The position numbers and the translations under genes are program-made. Positions 51,158 through 59,991 of a DNA stretch of 64,000 nucleotides are shown here, piece by piece (position 1 is the first letter of the stretch; every line of letters begins with the position of its first letter). Under the pieces are notes generated by a model. That model was not told the DNA's origin. It worked only from the letters and a program-made list of their open reading frames with translations, and ran no database searches. The DNA is from Flavobacterium aquariorum (GTDB lineage: Bacteria; Bacteroidota; Bacteroidia; Flavobacteriales; Flavobacteriaceae): assembly GCF_003254745.1 (NCBI RefSeq), contig NZ_QKXH01000005.1, positions 62,001 through 126,000 of the forward strand, in the 5' to 3' direction.

Positions 51158-51386
51158 ATGAAACGCAAATTTTCTTAGATTTTTCTGTAAAGGAGTTGAA
51201 GAAATCCTTGCAATTTTTTACAGAATTGGTTTTATTACTCGATCCGAAATTTACGAATGATAAAGGTGCCTGCATTATAATTGGGACAAAAGTTTTGCCC
51301 TTGAGACGATGAATCCGGCGGAAAGGCAACGAGGTAGTTGGCAGGTTATTTTGGATAATTTTAGAAAACACGTTGAGAGTCTTTAA
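51158..51386 (+). pseudogene. Composite relic of a VOC-family gene and an AHSA1-like gene
   Basis: Part one (51163 to about 51312) encodes TQIFLDFSVKELKKSLQFFTEL...DPKFTNDKGACIIIG, the start of a VOC (glyoxalase/bleomycin-resistance) protein. Its original start, ATG at 51158, is now one base out of frame: adding one A in the AAA after ATG would restore M-K-T-Q-I-F. Part two, in another frame (51309-51386), encodes NPAERQRGSWQVILDNFRKHVESL and a stop, like the C-terminus of AHSA1/SRPBCC proteins. The relic fills the otherwise gene-free gap between clpX and the intact VOC gene. Confidence 0.6.
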
Positions 51387-51419
51387 ATAAAAAAATATTA
51401 ATTTAAAATTCAGTACAGT

Positions 51420-51860
51420 ATGGCAACAATTAATCCGTATTTAATTTTTAATGGAAACTGCGAAGAAGCTTTTTTGTTTTATCAGTCGGTTTTTGGGGGT
51501 GAATTCCCCTATGTAGGAAAGTTTAATGATATGCCCGCAGATGCTGAAGGTGGAGATGCGATATCAGAAGAGGATAAAAACAAAATTATGCATATTTCCT
51601 TGCCGATAGGGAAAGACTCAATTTTGATGGGAAGTGACAGTAATGAAGCTAGTGGTTCGGTTGCTTTTGGTTCAAATGTTTCGATTTCAATCAATACCGA
51701 AAGTAAGCAGGAAGCGGATAAACTTTTTGATGGGCTATCAGCTGGTGGAAATCCTTTTATGCCGATGAACCAAACTTTTTGGGGAGCCTATTTTGGAATG
51801 TTTGTGGATAAATTCGGAATCCATTGGATGGTTAATTTCGATGAAAAACCAACTAATTAA
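51420..51860 (+). CDS. VOC family protein (PhnB-like)
   Basis: A 146-residue VOC-superfamily protein of the PhnB/YjdN-like type: ATINPYLIFNGNCEEAFLFYQSVFGGEF at the start, NKIMHISLPIGKDSILMGSD in the middle, and FMPMNQTFWGAYFGMFVDKFGIHWMVNFD at the end. The core is two beta-alpha-beta-beta-beta modules. The substrate is unknown; many members bind small metabolites or antibiotics. An SRPBCC gene follows 10 bp later, as is common for these families. Confidence 0.88.
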   Translation: MATINPYLIFNGNCEEAFLFYQSVFGGEFPYVGKFNDMPADAEGGDAISEEDKNKIMHISLPIGKDSILMGSDSNEASGSVAFGSNVSISINTESKQEADKLFDGLSAGGNPFMPMNQTFWGAYFGMFVDKFGIHWMVNFDEKPTN

Positions 51861-51870
51861 ATCTACACAT

Positions 51871-52401
51871 ATGAAAATACTAAAACTTATTGGTTTAGGA
51901 ATAGTTAGTCTTATAGTATTATTACTAATCATAGCGCTTTTTATCCCAAATGATTATACAGTTTCGGTTTCAACAACCATAAACAAGCCAAAGCAAGTGG
52001 TTTTTGATTATGCAAAATTGGTCAAGAATCAGGAGAATTATAGTATTTGGGTTATGAAGGATCCAAATGTAAAAATGGATTATCAAGGTGTGGATGGAAC
52101 TGTAGGATTCAAAGCTTCCTGGGACAGTAAAGATGATAACGTCGGGGCGGGATCGCAACAAATTACAGCCGTTTCCGAAGACAGAATCGATGTCGATTTG
52201 CATTTTGAGCGTCCGATGAAAGGCGAAGCTAAGGCGAGTACAATATTGAAATCAATCTCAGAGAACCAAACAAAAATTACCGCCGAATTTTATGGGCATT
52301 CATCTTATCCAATGAATTTAATGAATTTTATGGGTGAAAAATATATTACTGAAGCCGAAAACCAAAATCTGGCCAACCTGAAAAAGATACTCGAGAAGTA
52401 A
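51871..52401 (+). CDS. Membrane-anchored SRPBCC family protein
   Basis: A 176-residue protein from the ATG at 51871 (MKILKLIGLGIVSLIVLLLI). One N-terminal helix (about 3-25) is followed by an SRPBCC/polyketide-cyclase-like domain: TINKPKQVVFDYAKLVKNQENYSIWV and YITEAENQNLANLKKILEK. The domain forms a hydrophobic pocket in relatives. The open frame extends upstream into the VOC gene, but no start there is credible. The ligand is unknown. Confidence 0.85.
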   Translation: MKILKLIGLGIVSLIVLLLIIALFIPNDYTVSVSTTINKPKQVVFDYAKLVKNQENYSIWVMKDPNVKMDYQGVDGTVGFKASWDSKDDNVGAGSQQITAVSEDRIDVDLHFERPMKGEAKASTILKSISENQTKITAEFYGHSSYPMNLMNFMGEKYITEAENQNLANLKKILEK

Positions 52402-52435
52402 TGTTGGGGATGTCGTGTAAGATGATGATGGAATA

Positions 52436-52476
52436 AATAAAAGTCATTCAAATTAAATTTTGAGTGACTTTTATTT
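52436..52476. terminator. Probable bidirectional terminator
   Basis: AATAAAAGTCATTCAAA pairs with TTTGAGTGACTTTTATT (one mismatch) between the SRPBCC gene and the minus-strand small lipoprotein gene, with A/T-runs on both sides. Confidence 0.75.
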
Positions 52477-52504
52477 TGACTTTAATAGAAATGATAATGG
52501 GTTT

Positions 52505-52645
52505 CTATGCATTAAGATTTTTATTGATATTTGTTTTAGGAGTAGTTTTGACACATGTTTTTCCGCCATTACCACCACAAATATGACTGGAGGAGCTGCA
52601 GGAAGTAATCATTATAACAGTTAGTAGAAGGAATATTCTTTTCAT
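52505..52645 (-). CDS. Small 46-residue lipoprotein, too short for ordinary ORF calling
   Basis: An ATG at 52645 opens a 46-codon frame: MKRIFLLLTVIMITSCSSSS, a textbook lipoprotein signal with Cys at residue 16, then HICGGNGGKTCVKTTPKTN and a stop at 52505. Two more cysteines in the mature part could form a disulfide. It starts 6 bp after the GH3-gene stop on the same strand, so it is probably the second gene of that transcript, and the hairpin at 52436-52476 would end it. I know no family for it. Confidence 0.65.
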   Translation of the reverse strand: MKRIFLLLTVIMITSCSSSSHICGGNGGKTCVKTTPKTNINKNLNA

Positions 52646-52651
52646 AGTGGC

Positions 52652-54166
52652 TTAGTTTTGCATTTTTTTCAATTGTTCGAGATAATCTCTTTTGTTGGAT
52701 AATCTAGGGATTTTGTGTTGACCTCCCAGTTTGTCGCTCTCTTTGAGCCAATCATAAAACAATCGTTCTCTTGCCACATTAATTACTAGCGGATTAAGAG
52801 TCATGTTGTTGTACCGTTTGGCTTCGTAATCGGAGTTTAAAGACTGCAGGGTTTCATCCAATGCTTTTTGAAAAGCACCGATGTCTTTTGGTTTTTTCTT
52901 AAATTCTATCATCCATTCATGACCACCTTTTTCTTTGTCTTTCATGAATATTGGGGCAACAGTATAATCGACGACTTCGGTCTCAGTAATTTGGCAGGCT
53001 TTGGCTATGGCCTGATCGGTATTTTCTACCATTAATTCTTCGCCAAAAACATTGATATGATGTTTGGTTCTTCCGGTTATACGTATGCGATACGGATTTA
53101 AAGAAGTAAATCGAACGGTGTCGCCTATTAAATAGCGCCATAAACCGCCATTGGTAGTAATCACCATAGCATAATTCTTGAACAATTGCACATCTGCTAA
53201 TCGAACGGCTTTTTGGTCAGGAGTGCCAAAAGTATCCATTGGGATAAATTCATAAAAAATTCCGTAATCCAACATTAGCAACAAATCACTGGAATTATTC
53301 AAGTCCTGAATGGCGAAGAAACCTTCGGATGCATTGTAAATTTCGTAGTATTTAAATTGGTTGTGTGGCAGTATTTTGTGGTATTGTTCCCTGTAGGGAT
53401 CAAAACTTACACCCCCATGAAAATAGACTTCTAAGTTGGGCCAAACTTCCATTAGGTTTGTTTTTCCGGTTTCTTCGAGAATTTTGTTCAATAGGACTAA
53501 CATCCAGGATGGAACACCGGCAAAGCTGGTTACATTTTCATTTTTGGTTTCGTTGATGATGGCGCCTATTTTCGTCTCCCATTCGCTCATCAAAGAAACC
53601 TTACTGCTGGGTGTACTGCTGAATTCGGCCCAAATAGGCATGTTCTCAATCAAAATCGCCGATAAGTCTCCAAAAAAAGTATTGTTGTTTTCGTAAATCT
53701 GAGAACTTCCTCCCAAACGAAGGCTTTTCCCCACAAACATTTCAGATTCTTCGTTGTTATTCAAATACAGGCACAATAAATCCTTACTGCCTTTGTAATG
53801 GCAATCTTCTAGTGCTTCGTTACTTACTGGTATAAATTTACTTTTGGCATTGGTAGTTCCGCTTGATTTGGCAAACCATTTTATGGGGGTTTCCCATAGC
53901 ACATTTTGTTCCCCTTTTCGGGTGCGTTCTATTAAGGGTTCTAAGTCTTCGTAGGTCGAAATCGGAATTCTTTCAGTAAAAGTTTGATATGATTTTATAG
54001 ATAAATAATCGTATTGTTTGCCAAAAACCGTTTGTTCAGAGGAGCGGATTAAATTCATTAACAATTCTTCCTGAACCTCGTTGGGATATTTGAGGAACAG
54101 TTCAATCTGGTGAATTCTCTGTTTTAAAAACCAGGAAGCAATGGAATTGATAATTGATAAAGGCAT
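52652..54166 (-). CDS. GH3 family acyl-adenylating enzyme
   Basis: A 504-residue member of the GH3 (auxin-responsive promoter family) group of the ANL adenylating superfamily. The phosphate loop is KSSGTTNAKSKFIPVS (residues about 96-111), with YHGGVSFDPYREQY, YNASEGFFAIQD (A8/adenine motif), GLWRYLIGDTVRFTSL and RITGRTKHHINVFGEEL. Plant GH3 enzymes join amino acids to acyl acids; the bacterial substrate is unknown. Length about 500 is normal. Its leader contains a decayed heptad tract. Confidence 0.88.
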   Translation of the reverse strand: MPLSIINSIASWFLKQRIHQIELFLKYPNEVQEELLMNLIRSSEQTVFGKQYDYLSIKSYQTFTERIPISTYEDLEPLIERTRKGEQNVLWETPIKWFAKSSGTTNAKSKFIPVSNEALEDCHYKGSKDLLCLYLNNNEESEMFVGKSLRLGGSSQIYENNNTFFGDLSAILIENMPIWAEFSSTPSSKVSLMSEWETKIGAIINETKNENVTSFAGVPSWMLVLLNKILEETGKTNLMEVWPNLEVYFHGGVSFDPYREQYHKILPHNQFKYYEIYNASEGFFAIQDLNNSSDLLLMLDYGIFYEFIPMDTFGTPDQKAVRLADVQLFKNYAMVITTNGGLWRYLIGDTVRFTSLNPYRIRITGRTKHHINVFGEELMVENTDQAIAKACQITETEVVDYTVAPIFMKDKEKGGHEWMIEFKKKPKDIGAFQKALDETLQSLNSDYEAKRYNNMTLNPLVINVARERLFYDWLKESDKLGGQHKIPRLSNKRDYLEQLKKMQN

Positions 54167-54202
54167 GGGGTTTGATTTAATTTATGATTGCTGATTAAAG
54201 AT

Positions 54203-54249
54203 TTGAAAATAGATTCACAAATACTAACTTTGCAATAGTACCAAAAATA
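54203..54249. promoter_or_regulatory. Overlapping divergent promoters of the GH3 and DUF2797 genes
   Basis: Plus strand: TTG (54203-54205), 19-bp spacer, TAACTTTG (54225-54232), driving DUF2797. Minus strand: TATTTTTG (54249-54242), with a CAA (TTG on minus) at 54274-54276, driving GH3. The two -7 elements are only 9 bp apart on opposite strands, so RNA polymerases would compete. Confidence 0.6.
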
Positions 54250-54309
54250 GTGTTTTTTTATAAAAAAATGCTTCAATTTGGTTAAATATTCTAACTCAAA
54301 GTATAGCCT

Positions 54310-54348
54310 TGCTTCCTGCAATCTATAATCTAAAATCTGCAATCTAAA
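54310..54348 (+). repeat. Heptad repeats abutting the DUF2797 start
   Basis: Units TGCTTCC, TGCAATC, TATAATC, TAAAATC, TGCAATC and a final TAAA lead without a gap into the ATG at 54349. Confidence 0.75.
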
Positions 54349-55143
54349 ATGACTTACCAAGGCGTACTCACTAAAATGCAAACTGAATTCGGGGATCCCA
54401 TTCAATATTATTTGGTTTTCGAAAACAGTTTTTTGAACATGAATCAAGTATTGAACAAAGAGTTGGAAATTAACTTCGAGGGATATCAATGTTTGAATTG
54501 CGGTAAAAAGAAAAAAATATACCGTCAAGGATTCTGTTATGATTGCTTCTATTCGAGCCCTGCGGTGGGTGATTGGATTATGAAACCCGAGTTGAGCACC
54601 GCCCATCTTGGGATTGAAGATCGTGATTTGGCATACGAGCAACAAGTTCAGTTGGAGCCCCATATTGTTTATTTAGCCTTGTCCAGTGAAATCAAAGTAG
54701 GGGTGACCCGAAAAAGCCAAATTCCCACACGATGGATTGATCAAGGCGCGAGCCAAGCCATATCTATTGTTGAAGTGCCAAATCGTTACTTGGCCGGAAT
54801 TACAGAGGTGGCTCTGAAAAGCCATTATACAGACAAAACCAATTGGCGCAAAATGATTCAAAACGACATTGTTCATGTGGATTTAGTCGCCGAGAAATTA
54901 AAGCTCGAAAAGTTAATCCCCGTCGAAGTGCAGGAATTTTATCATTTGGAGAAAAATGACGTTTATCAAATGCATTTCCCGGTATTGAATTACCCCAAAA
55001 AAGTAAACAGCTTAAACCTTGAAAAAGAACATAATTTCAAAGGGAAACTCGTGGGGATCAAAGGACAATACCTAATCTTTGAAGATGGTACCGTTTTCAA
55101 TGTCCGAAGTTTCGAAGGCTATGTAGTTCGCTTGGAGATTTAA
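54349..55143 (+). CDS. DUF2797 protein
   Basis: A 264-residue protein of the DUF2797 family. A four-Cys zinc-ribbon-like site is visible in the first half: CLNCGKKKKIYRQGFCYDCF (about 48-67), followed by the family motifs ARIDRDLAYEQ-like EDRDLAYEQQVQLEPHIVYLALSSEIKVGVTRKSQIPTRWIDQGA (about 86-130). The KVGVTRK..PTRW.DQGA stretch resembles a GIY-YIG-type core, but I see no confirmed nuclease site. Function unknown. It ends just before a GC-rich hairpin. Confidence 0.82.
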   Translation: MTYQGVLTKMQTEFGDPIQYYLVFENSFLNMNQVLNKELEINFEGYQCLNCGKKKKIYRQGFCYDCFYSSPAVGDWIMKPELSTAHLGIEDRDLAYEQQVQLEPHIVYLALSSEIKVGVTRKSQIPTRWIDQGASQAISIVEVPNRYLAGITEVALKSHYTDKTNWRKMIQNDIVHVDLVAEKLKLEKLIPVEVQEFYHLEKNDVYQMHFPVLNYPKKVNSLNLEKEHNFKGKLVGIKGQYLIFEDGTVFNVRSFEGYVVRLEI

Positions 55144-55191
55144 AAGCTGTTGGGCGTGCCATCATAAAGCAATGGGGTTAACTCATCTATA

Positions 55192-55234
55192 TGCACCGCC
55201 CCCAAATAGTATCTAACTTTTTGGGGGCGGTGCA
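55192..55234. terminator. GC-rich perfect hairpin between convergent genes
   Basis: A 15-bp perfect stem (TGCACCGCCCCCAAA with its complement) with a 13-nt loop is strikingly GC-rich for this AT-rich segment. It can serve as a terminator for DUF2797 and, on the other strand, AsmA. The arms also look like insertion-sequence terminal repeats (CCGCCCCCAAA...TTAGATAC). Confidence 0.6.
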
Positions 55235-55270
55235 AAAATTGGAGATGGCTTTTATTTTGATTTAAACAAT

Positions 55271-57892
55271 TTATGGTGCTGCAGGTTCTGCAGGTTTTTT
55301 CTTTTTGAACAAACCATTGATTAAATCCCCAGCTTTCTGTTTAATATCTTCTTTTTGGGCACTGGTTTTAGTTGTGTCGGTGCCTGGTTTTGCGTTAGTA
55401 TTTAGGTATTTATCCAATGCAGAACCTCCCTTTTTAAGTAATTTATCGGATTGCTGTTTGGCCAATTGCATCGTTAAGTTGGTCATTACCGTTTTCATAT
55501 CCGTCGAAATTTTCGGATTGCTGAATGAGCCAGTCATTAATGCATTTATTGGTATATTGTCAAATTTGGCAGCATCAGCCGGTGACATTTTTGAGATATA
55601 GGCATTGGCTTCCTTGCCTAGATATTTGGCAGGAACATTAAATTTGATGTTGTAGTCCATACTTTGGTCAAAACCGTGTGTTCCGCCAACAACCGCTTCA
55701 ATGTCTTGGTATTTGATGTTAAACGGTTTTACGTTTACTTTTCCGTCTTTAAAGGTAAGAGCGGCTTTAATATCATTGAGGTTGACTTTGTTCAAGTCGA
55801 TAAATTTCAGATTGGAGCCCAAGGCTTTTAACAAGGTCGAGTTATTGGCGCTTACGGTAGTGGAAAGCAATTGCCCAATTAAATCGCCTGTGATTGTTTT
55901 CAAATCCGGGGTCATTTCAGTAGCATCTAGATTTCCATTCAATTTGATAGTGGTGTTTATTTTTCCATTTACAATGCCTGCAATTGGAGCTATTTTTTTC
56001 AACATATCCAGTTGGGTGAAACTTTGTTGAATATCGACTTGGTTTAAATTAAGATTCATGTCAAATAACGGTGTTTTTCCTTTTGTGGAAACCGATCCAC
56101 TGGCACCAATGTTTCCGCCAAAAATGGATGTTTTTACATTTTCCAAAGTTACTTTCTCGTCTTTGACAATCATTTTCCCCGAAACATCTTTCAGCGTTAA
56201 GTTGTCATACAAAACCGTATTGGCTTTTGCGGTAAGCGTACAATTTAAGAAAGCAGGGATTTTCAATGGTTCTGATTTCTTTGTTTTTGCAGTTGTTGTT
56301 TCAGTTGTTCCTGTAGCTGCAGGAGCAGTGCTGGTTGTCATAAAATCACTAACAGCAAGTTGGTTAGAAGTCATGTTGAAATTTCCTTTCAACTCCTGTT
56401 TTCTGAACATGAAACCGTAAAAATTATCCAAAACTCCTGTTACGCTAAGATCACTTTTCCCTGTTTTGGCATTGAATTGTTTCAAATGCACTTGGCTTGG
56501 GTTGAATTGCACCAAAGCATTACTGATAGTCATGTTTTTGCCATTGGCATCTGCATAATTAAATCCAGTCAAACCGATGGTTCCGGCGTTATTTATGTTT
56601 TGGTACTGACTTTTCTCTACCGAAGCCATATCGAATTTGGTGGTCACATCTGCTTTCAAAATTCCAGTAAGCGGTTTGTCAAGTTTGATTGGGTATGCTT
56701 TCGAAAGACTGGCCAAGTTGATGGTTCCTTTCAAAGCTGCATCAACCAATGCATTGGTACTGATGTTTTTGATGTTGGCTTTGGCATTGAAAACATCTTG
56801 GTCTATTCGGAATGAGAGCTTGTCGAGATTAACATACGTATCGTTCATCAGTCCGGTTTCGTTTACAATTTTGGTATCGATTACAATACTTTGAACCGAT
56901 TTTGGCAAACTCGGATATTGGAACGAACCGTTGTTGGACGCAATGGCAATGTTGAATTTTGGAATGGTGGTGTCTGTAAGCATTCCTTTAGCAAAACCGC
57001 TAACTGTAAAATCCCCGGTCGTTTTTACGCCTTCCAAACTGGAAGAATATACAGCCGGAATCAACCCCAAGAAGTTCTTGAATGAGGAAGTCGGCGTTTT
57101 GAATTTCAAATCATATACTTGTCCCGCATCGACCAATTGTATAAAACCGTCAAACTCTAATGGCAATTGATTGATTAAAGCTTTGTTTTGCTTAAAAGTG
57201 TATTTGCTCTTCTCCAAATCAATTCCAAGAACCGCATCCAGTGACAAAGCAACATTTTTCATATAATTGATTTTGCCCATGTCAAATGATACTTTGGCTG
57301 TTGACTTGGTGTCCAAATCCAATTTTGAGTTGCTGAAATCTCCAGTTCCTTCGTGGTTCAAACTGTCAATGACCATTCTCATTTGCGAAGCTTCGTCAAA
57401 GTATTGAAACTTGAAATTCTCGATTTGATATTTCTGGATTTTTAATGACATGGGTTCGCTTTTGCCTTCTTCTTTTGCCTTGTTTTCTTTCAAGGCAATG
57501 TCAAAATTCCCTATTCCGTCCTTGTTGAATATGATGTTGATGAAACCATTTTTGGAATTGATCCCTTCAATTTGCATGGCCTCTTCCTTGCCCTTGAATA
57601 ATTCTTTAATGGACATCTTCAGGTTCAATTCACCCAATGAAACCAAAGTATCGCCTTCAAAAGGGGCTTTGTTTATAATCAATAATTTATCTAAAGTAAC
57701 AGTAGCTTTTGGGAAATTTTTGAATAAATTCAAATCAGCGTCAGAAAAGGAAACTTTAGCATCTACTTTTTCGTTGATAGCCTCCGTGATTTTAGCTTTT
57801 ATTTGATCTTTAAAGAAATACGGAATAGCAAATAAGGAAACGACTAGCAGTACCAATGTAATTCCAACGATTTTTAAAATTTTCTTTAGCAT
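55271..57892 (-). CDS. AsmA family protein (large periplasmic bridge-type)
   Basis: An 873-residue protein with one N-terminal helix (about 5-25) and a long beta-rich body. The AsmA N-domain (about 25-230) starts FKDQIKAKITEAINEKVDAKVSFSDADLNLFKNFPKATVTLDKLLI; the AsmA_2-like C-domain is at about 590-800 (ITGDLIGQLLSTTVSANNSTLL, IPINALMTGSFSNPKI). The C-terminus is charged and Ala/Pro/Lys-rich. Relatives are thought to move phospholipids between membranes or limit outer-membrane protein assembly. It has its own -7 element at 57928-57921. Confidence 0.88.
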   Translation of the reverse strand: MLKKILKIVGITLVLLVVSLFAIPYFFKDQIKAKITEAINEKVDAKVSFSDADLNLFKNFPKATVTLDKLLIINKAPFEGDTLVSLGELNLKMSIKELFKGKEEAMQIEGINSKNGFINIIFNKDGIGNFDIALKENKAKEEGKSEPMSLKIQKYQIENFKFQYFDEASQMRMVIDSLNHEGTGDFSNSKLDLDTKSTAKVSFDMGKINYMKNVALSLDAVLGIDLEKSKYTFKQNKALINQLPLEFDGFIQLVDAGQVYDLKFKTPTSSFKNFLGLIPAVYSSSLEGVKTTGDFTVSGFAKGMLTDTTIPKFNIAIASNNGSFQYPSLPKSVQSIVIDTKIVNETGLMNDTYVNLDKLSFRIDQDVFNAKANIKNISTNALVDAALKGTINLASLSKAYPIKLDKPLTGILKADVTTKFDMASVEKSQYQNINNAGTIGLTGFNYADANGKNMTISNALVQFNPSQVHLKQFNAKTGKSDLSVTGVLDNFYGFMFRKQELKGNFNMTSNQLAVSDFMTTSTAPAATGTTETTTAKTKKSEPLKIPAFLNCTLTAKANTVLYDNLTLKDVSGKMIVKDEKVTLENVKTSIFGGNIGASGSVSTKGKTPLFDMNLNLNQVDIQQSFTQLDMLKKIAPIAGIVNGKINTTIKLNGNLDATEMTPDLKTITGDLIGQLLSTTVSANNSTLLKALGSNLKFIDLNKVNLNDIKAALTFKDGKVNVKPFNIKYQDIEAVVGGTHGFDQSMDYNIKFNVPAKYLGKEANAYISKMSPADAAKFDNIPINALMTGSFSNPKISTDMKTVMTNLTMQLAKQQSDKLLKKGGSALDKYLNTNAKPGTDTTKTSAQKEDIKQKAGDLINGLFKKKKPAEPAAP

Positions 57893-57920
57893 ATAGGTTG
57901 AATAATTTGGGTTGTTTATA

Positions 57921-57928
57921 CAAAAATA
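57921..57928 (-). promoter_or_regulatory. -7 element of the AsmA gene
   Basis: Minus-strand TATTTTTG, 28 bp upstream of the start codon. Confidence 0.5.
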
Positions 57929-58056
57929 AGGGTTTATGATGTTTTTGCTTATAAATTTATCATACGAAGTTAATATTTGTTTTTTTAATTGAATATAGTA
58001 TCGCCATTCTTTAATCTTATTTTATGATTTTGAAATTATGAAGATTTGATAAAAAG

Positions 58057-58089
58057 AAACCCTTTCAGTTTTTTAATCTGAAAGGGTTT
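58057..58089 (-). terminator. Terminator of sppA
   Basis: AAACCCTTTCAG pairs with CTGAAAGGGTTT; on the minus strand it follows the sppA stop by 18 bp and runs into T's. Confidence 0.88.
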
Positions 58090-58107
58090 ATAATAATTGA
58101 AAATAAA

Positions 58108-59865
58108 TTAGTGAATTGAAATTTCAAAAGGCATTCGGGCTTGGATTCCTTTTTGCATTTGAATTTTTTTAATTTGCTGCAAAATAAAATAATTTTCTTC
58201 TCCTAATTCTCCTTTGATTAAATCTTCTTTTGATTTTGCAAAGGGGAATTTGGAAAAGATATCGCTAAAATCTTTTTCGTAAACCGGAAAGTTTTGGGTA
58301 GAGTAATCTTTAATTTTGGCTAATGTTGCAGCTTCTTTTAAGGCATCGTTTAAATTTCCAATCTTGTCCACCAAACCAATTCTTTTGGCCTCAGTACCCG
58401 TCCATACGCGACCTTGAGCTATAGAATCTACTTGTGCAAATGTCATTTTTCGTCCTTCGGCAACATGTGTTACAAATGTTTTATATACTTTCTCTATGCC
58501 TTCTAGGGTTACTGCTTTGAATTTTTCGTTCAAAGGAACAAATGGACTGTAATTAGCATTTTCATTGGTCATTACTTGTTCCGTATTGATTCCAATTTTT
58601 GTGGTTAACTGACTAAGGTTTGGTAAAACTCCAAAAACTCCAATTGAACCTGTTATTGTGTTTCTTTCTGCAAAAATGGTATTTGCGTTACAGGCAATAT
58701 AATATCCTCCAGAAGCGGCATAATTTCCCATAGATACAACAACTGGTTTTATTTTTTTGGTTAGTTCAATTTCTCTCCAGATTAAATCAGATGTTAAGGC
58801 ACTTCCTCCAGGACTGTCAACGCGAAGCACAATGGCTTTTATGTCTTTGTTTTTTCGGGCCTCCTGCAGCGAACGACGCATAGAAACTTCGCCGATCACA
58901 TTGACATCTCCTTCACCGCTTTGAATTTCACCTTGCGCATAAATTACGGCAATTTGATTGTCTGAGTCTGAAATTATCGATGTTGTCGCTACTTTTTGTG
59001 CATAATCGGTTATCGATACTTTGTTGTAATCTTCATCACCTGCAACTTTCATCGCTTTTTTGATGGCATCATGGTACACATCTTCGTAAGCGACAATGTC
59101 AATAAGTTTATTTGCTTTGGCCATTTCTGGGGTACGAGCCAATAAACCAGTTGCGATTTCATTCAATCTAGAAGTGGATATATGGCGACTTTCCGAAATA
59201 TCAGCAAGAACGGAGCTCCAAACAGAGTTTAGCAAAGCAGTGGTTTGCTCTCTATTGGCATCACTCATTTTGTTTTCAAGAAAAGGTTCAACTGCACTTT
59301 TGTATTTTCCGTGACGAATCACTTCCATTTTAACACCTGATTTTTCCTGGAAATCTTTAAAGAACATTATTTCGGTAGATAATCCTTTAAAATCAAGGTC
59401 TCCGGCAGGATTCAAATAAATAGTGTTAGCAACTGAGTTCAGGTAATAATCTCTCTGTGTATAATTATTGGCGTAGGCCATAACAAATTTTCCTGATTTT
59501 TTGAAATCATTCAATGCTTCTCTCAATTCTTTGCTTTGGGCTAATCCAAGTTCAGAATCTTGATTCAAAATAGATATTCCTTTAATATCACTGTCTGTTT
59601 TTGCAACAGCTATGGCATTAACGATATCGGTAAGTCCAATGTTTTTTTTCTCAGAAAAGACATCCATCCATGGGTCTTTGTATTTACCGGCATAATCATT
59701 GGAAATATTCTTCAGGTCTAATTCTATAACTGAATTTTTTTTGATCTCGACACCTTCTGACTCTCCTCCAAATAATGCTCCTATGAGTACTATCCCAAAG
59801 AAAAACAACATAAAAAAAATAAAAATACCAATAATGGTAGCCATCACATTTCCTAAAAATCTCAT
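58108..59865 (-). CDS. sppA: Signal peptide peptidase SppA (67K type)
   Basis: A 585-residue inner-membrane serine protease that digests cleaved signal peptides. One N-terminal helix (about 10-30) is followed by two tandem SppA domains. The catalytic dyad is split as in E. coli: Lys189 in HGKYKSAVEPF and Ser385 in MGNYAASGGYYIA. The VDSPGGSALTSDLIWREI stretch precedes the Ser. The length matches the long SppA form. It is a single-gene unit. Confidence 0.94.
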   Translation of the reverse strand: MRFLGNVMATIIGIFIFFMLFFFGIVLIGALFGGESEGVEIKKNSVIELDLKNISNDYAGKYKDPWMDVFSEKKNIGLTDIVNAIAVAKTDSDIKGISILNQDSELGLAQSKELREALNDFKKSGKFVMAYANNYTQRDYYLNSVANTIYLNPAGDLDFKGLSTEIMFFKDFQEKSGVKMEVIRHGKYKSAVEPFLENKMSDANREQTTALLNSVWSSVLADISESRHISTSRLNEIATGLLARTPEMAKANKLIDIVAYEDVYHDAIKKAMKVAGDEDYNKVSITDYAQKVATTSIISDSDNQIAVIYAQGEIQSGEGDVNVIGEVSMRRSLQEARKNKDIKAIVLRVDSPGGSALTSDLIWREIELTKKIKPVVVSMGNYAASGGYYIACNANTIFAERNTITGSIGVFGVLPNLSQLTTKIGINTEQVMTNENANYSPFVPLNEKFKAVTLEGIEKVYKTFVTHVAEGRKMTFAQVDSIAQGRVWTGTEAKRIGLVDKIGNLNDALKEAATLAKIKDYSTQNFPVYEKDFSDIFSKFPFAKSKEDLIKGELGEENYFILQQIKKIQMQKGIQARMPFEISIH

Positions 59866-59991
59866 ATATTATATTTTTCTAATAAGTTGCAAAAAGTGCA
59901 TATTTGTTACAGTTAATGCTGAAAATAAATTGAAACACTCTGGGCAAATATACTGCTATTCTAAAATTCTTTTACTTAATTTGTGCCTAAT

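Noticed and set aside
51072..51371. 99-residue minus-strand ORF downstream of clpX
   Set aside because: It overlaps the clpX terminator and is antisense to the VOC/AHSA1 relic; no recognisable domain.
56360..56815. 151-residue plus-strand ORF within the AsmA gene
   Set aside because: Antisense to a long coherent AsmA-family protein.
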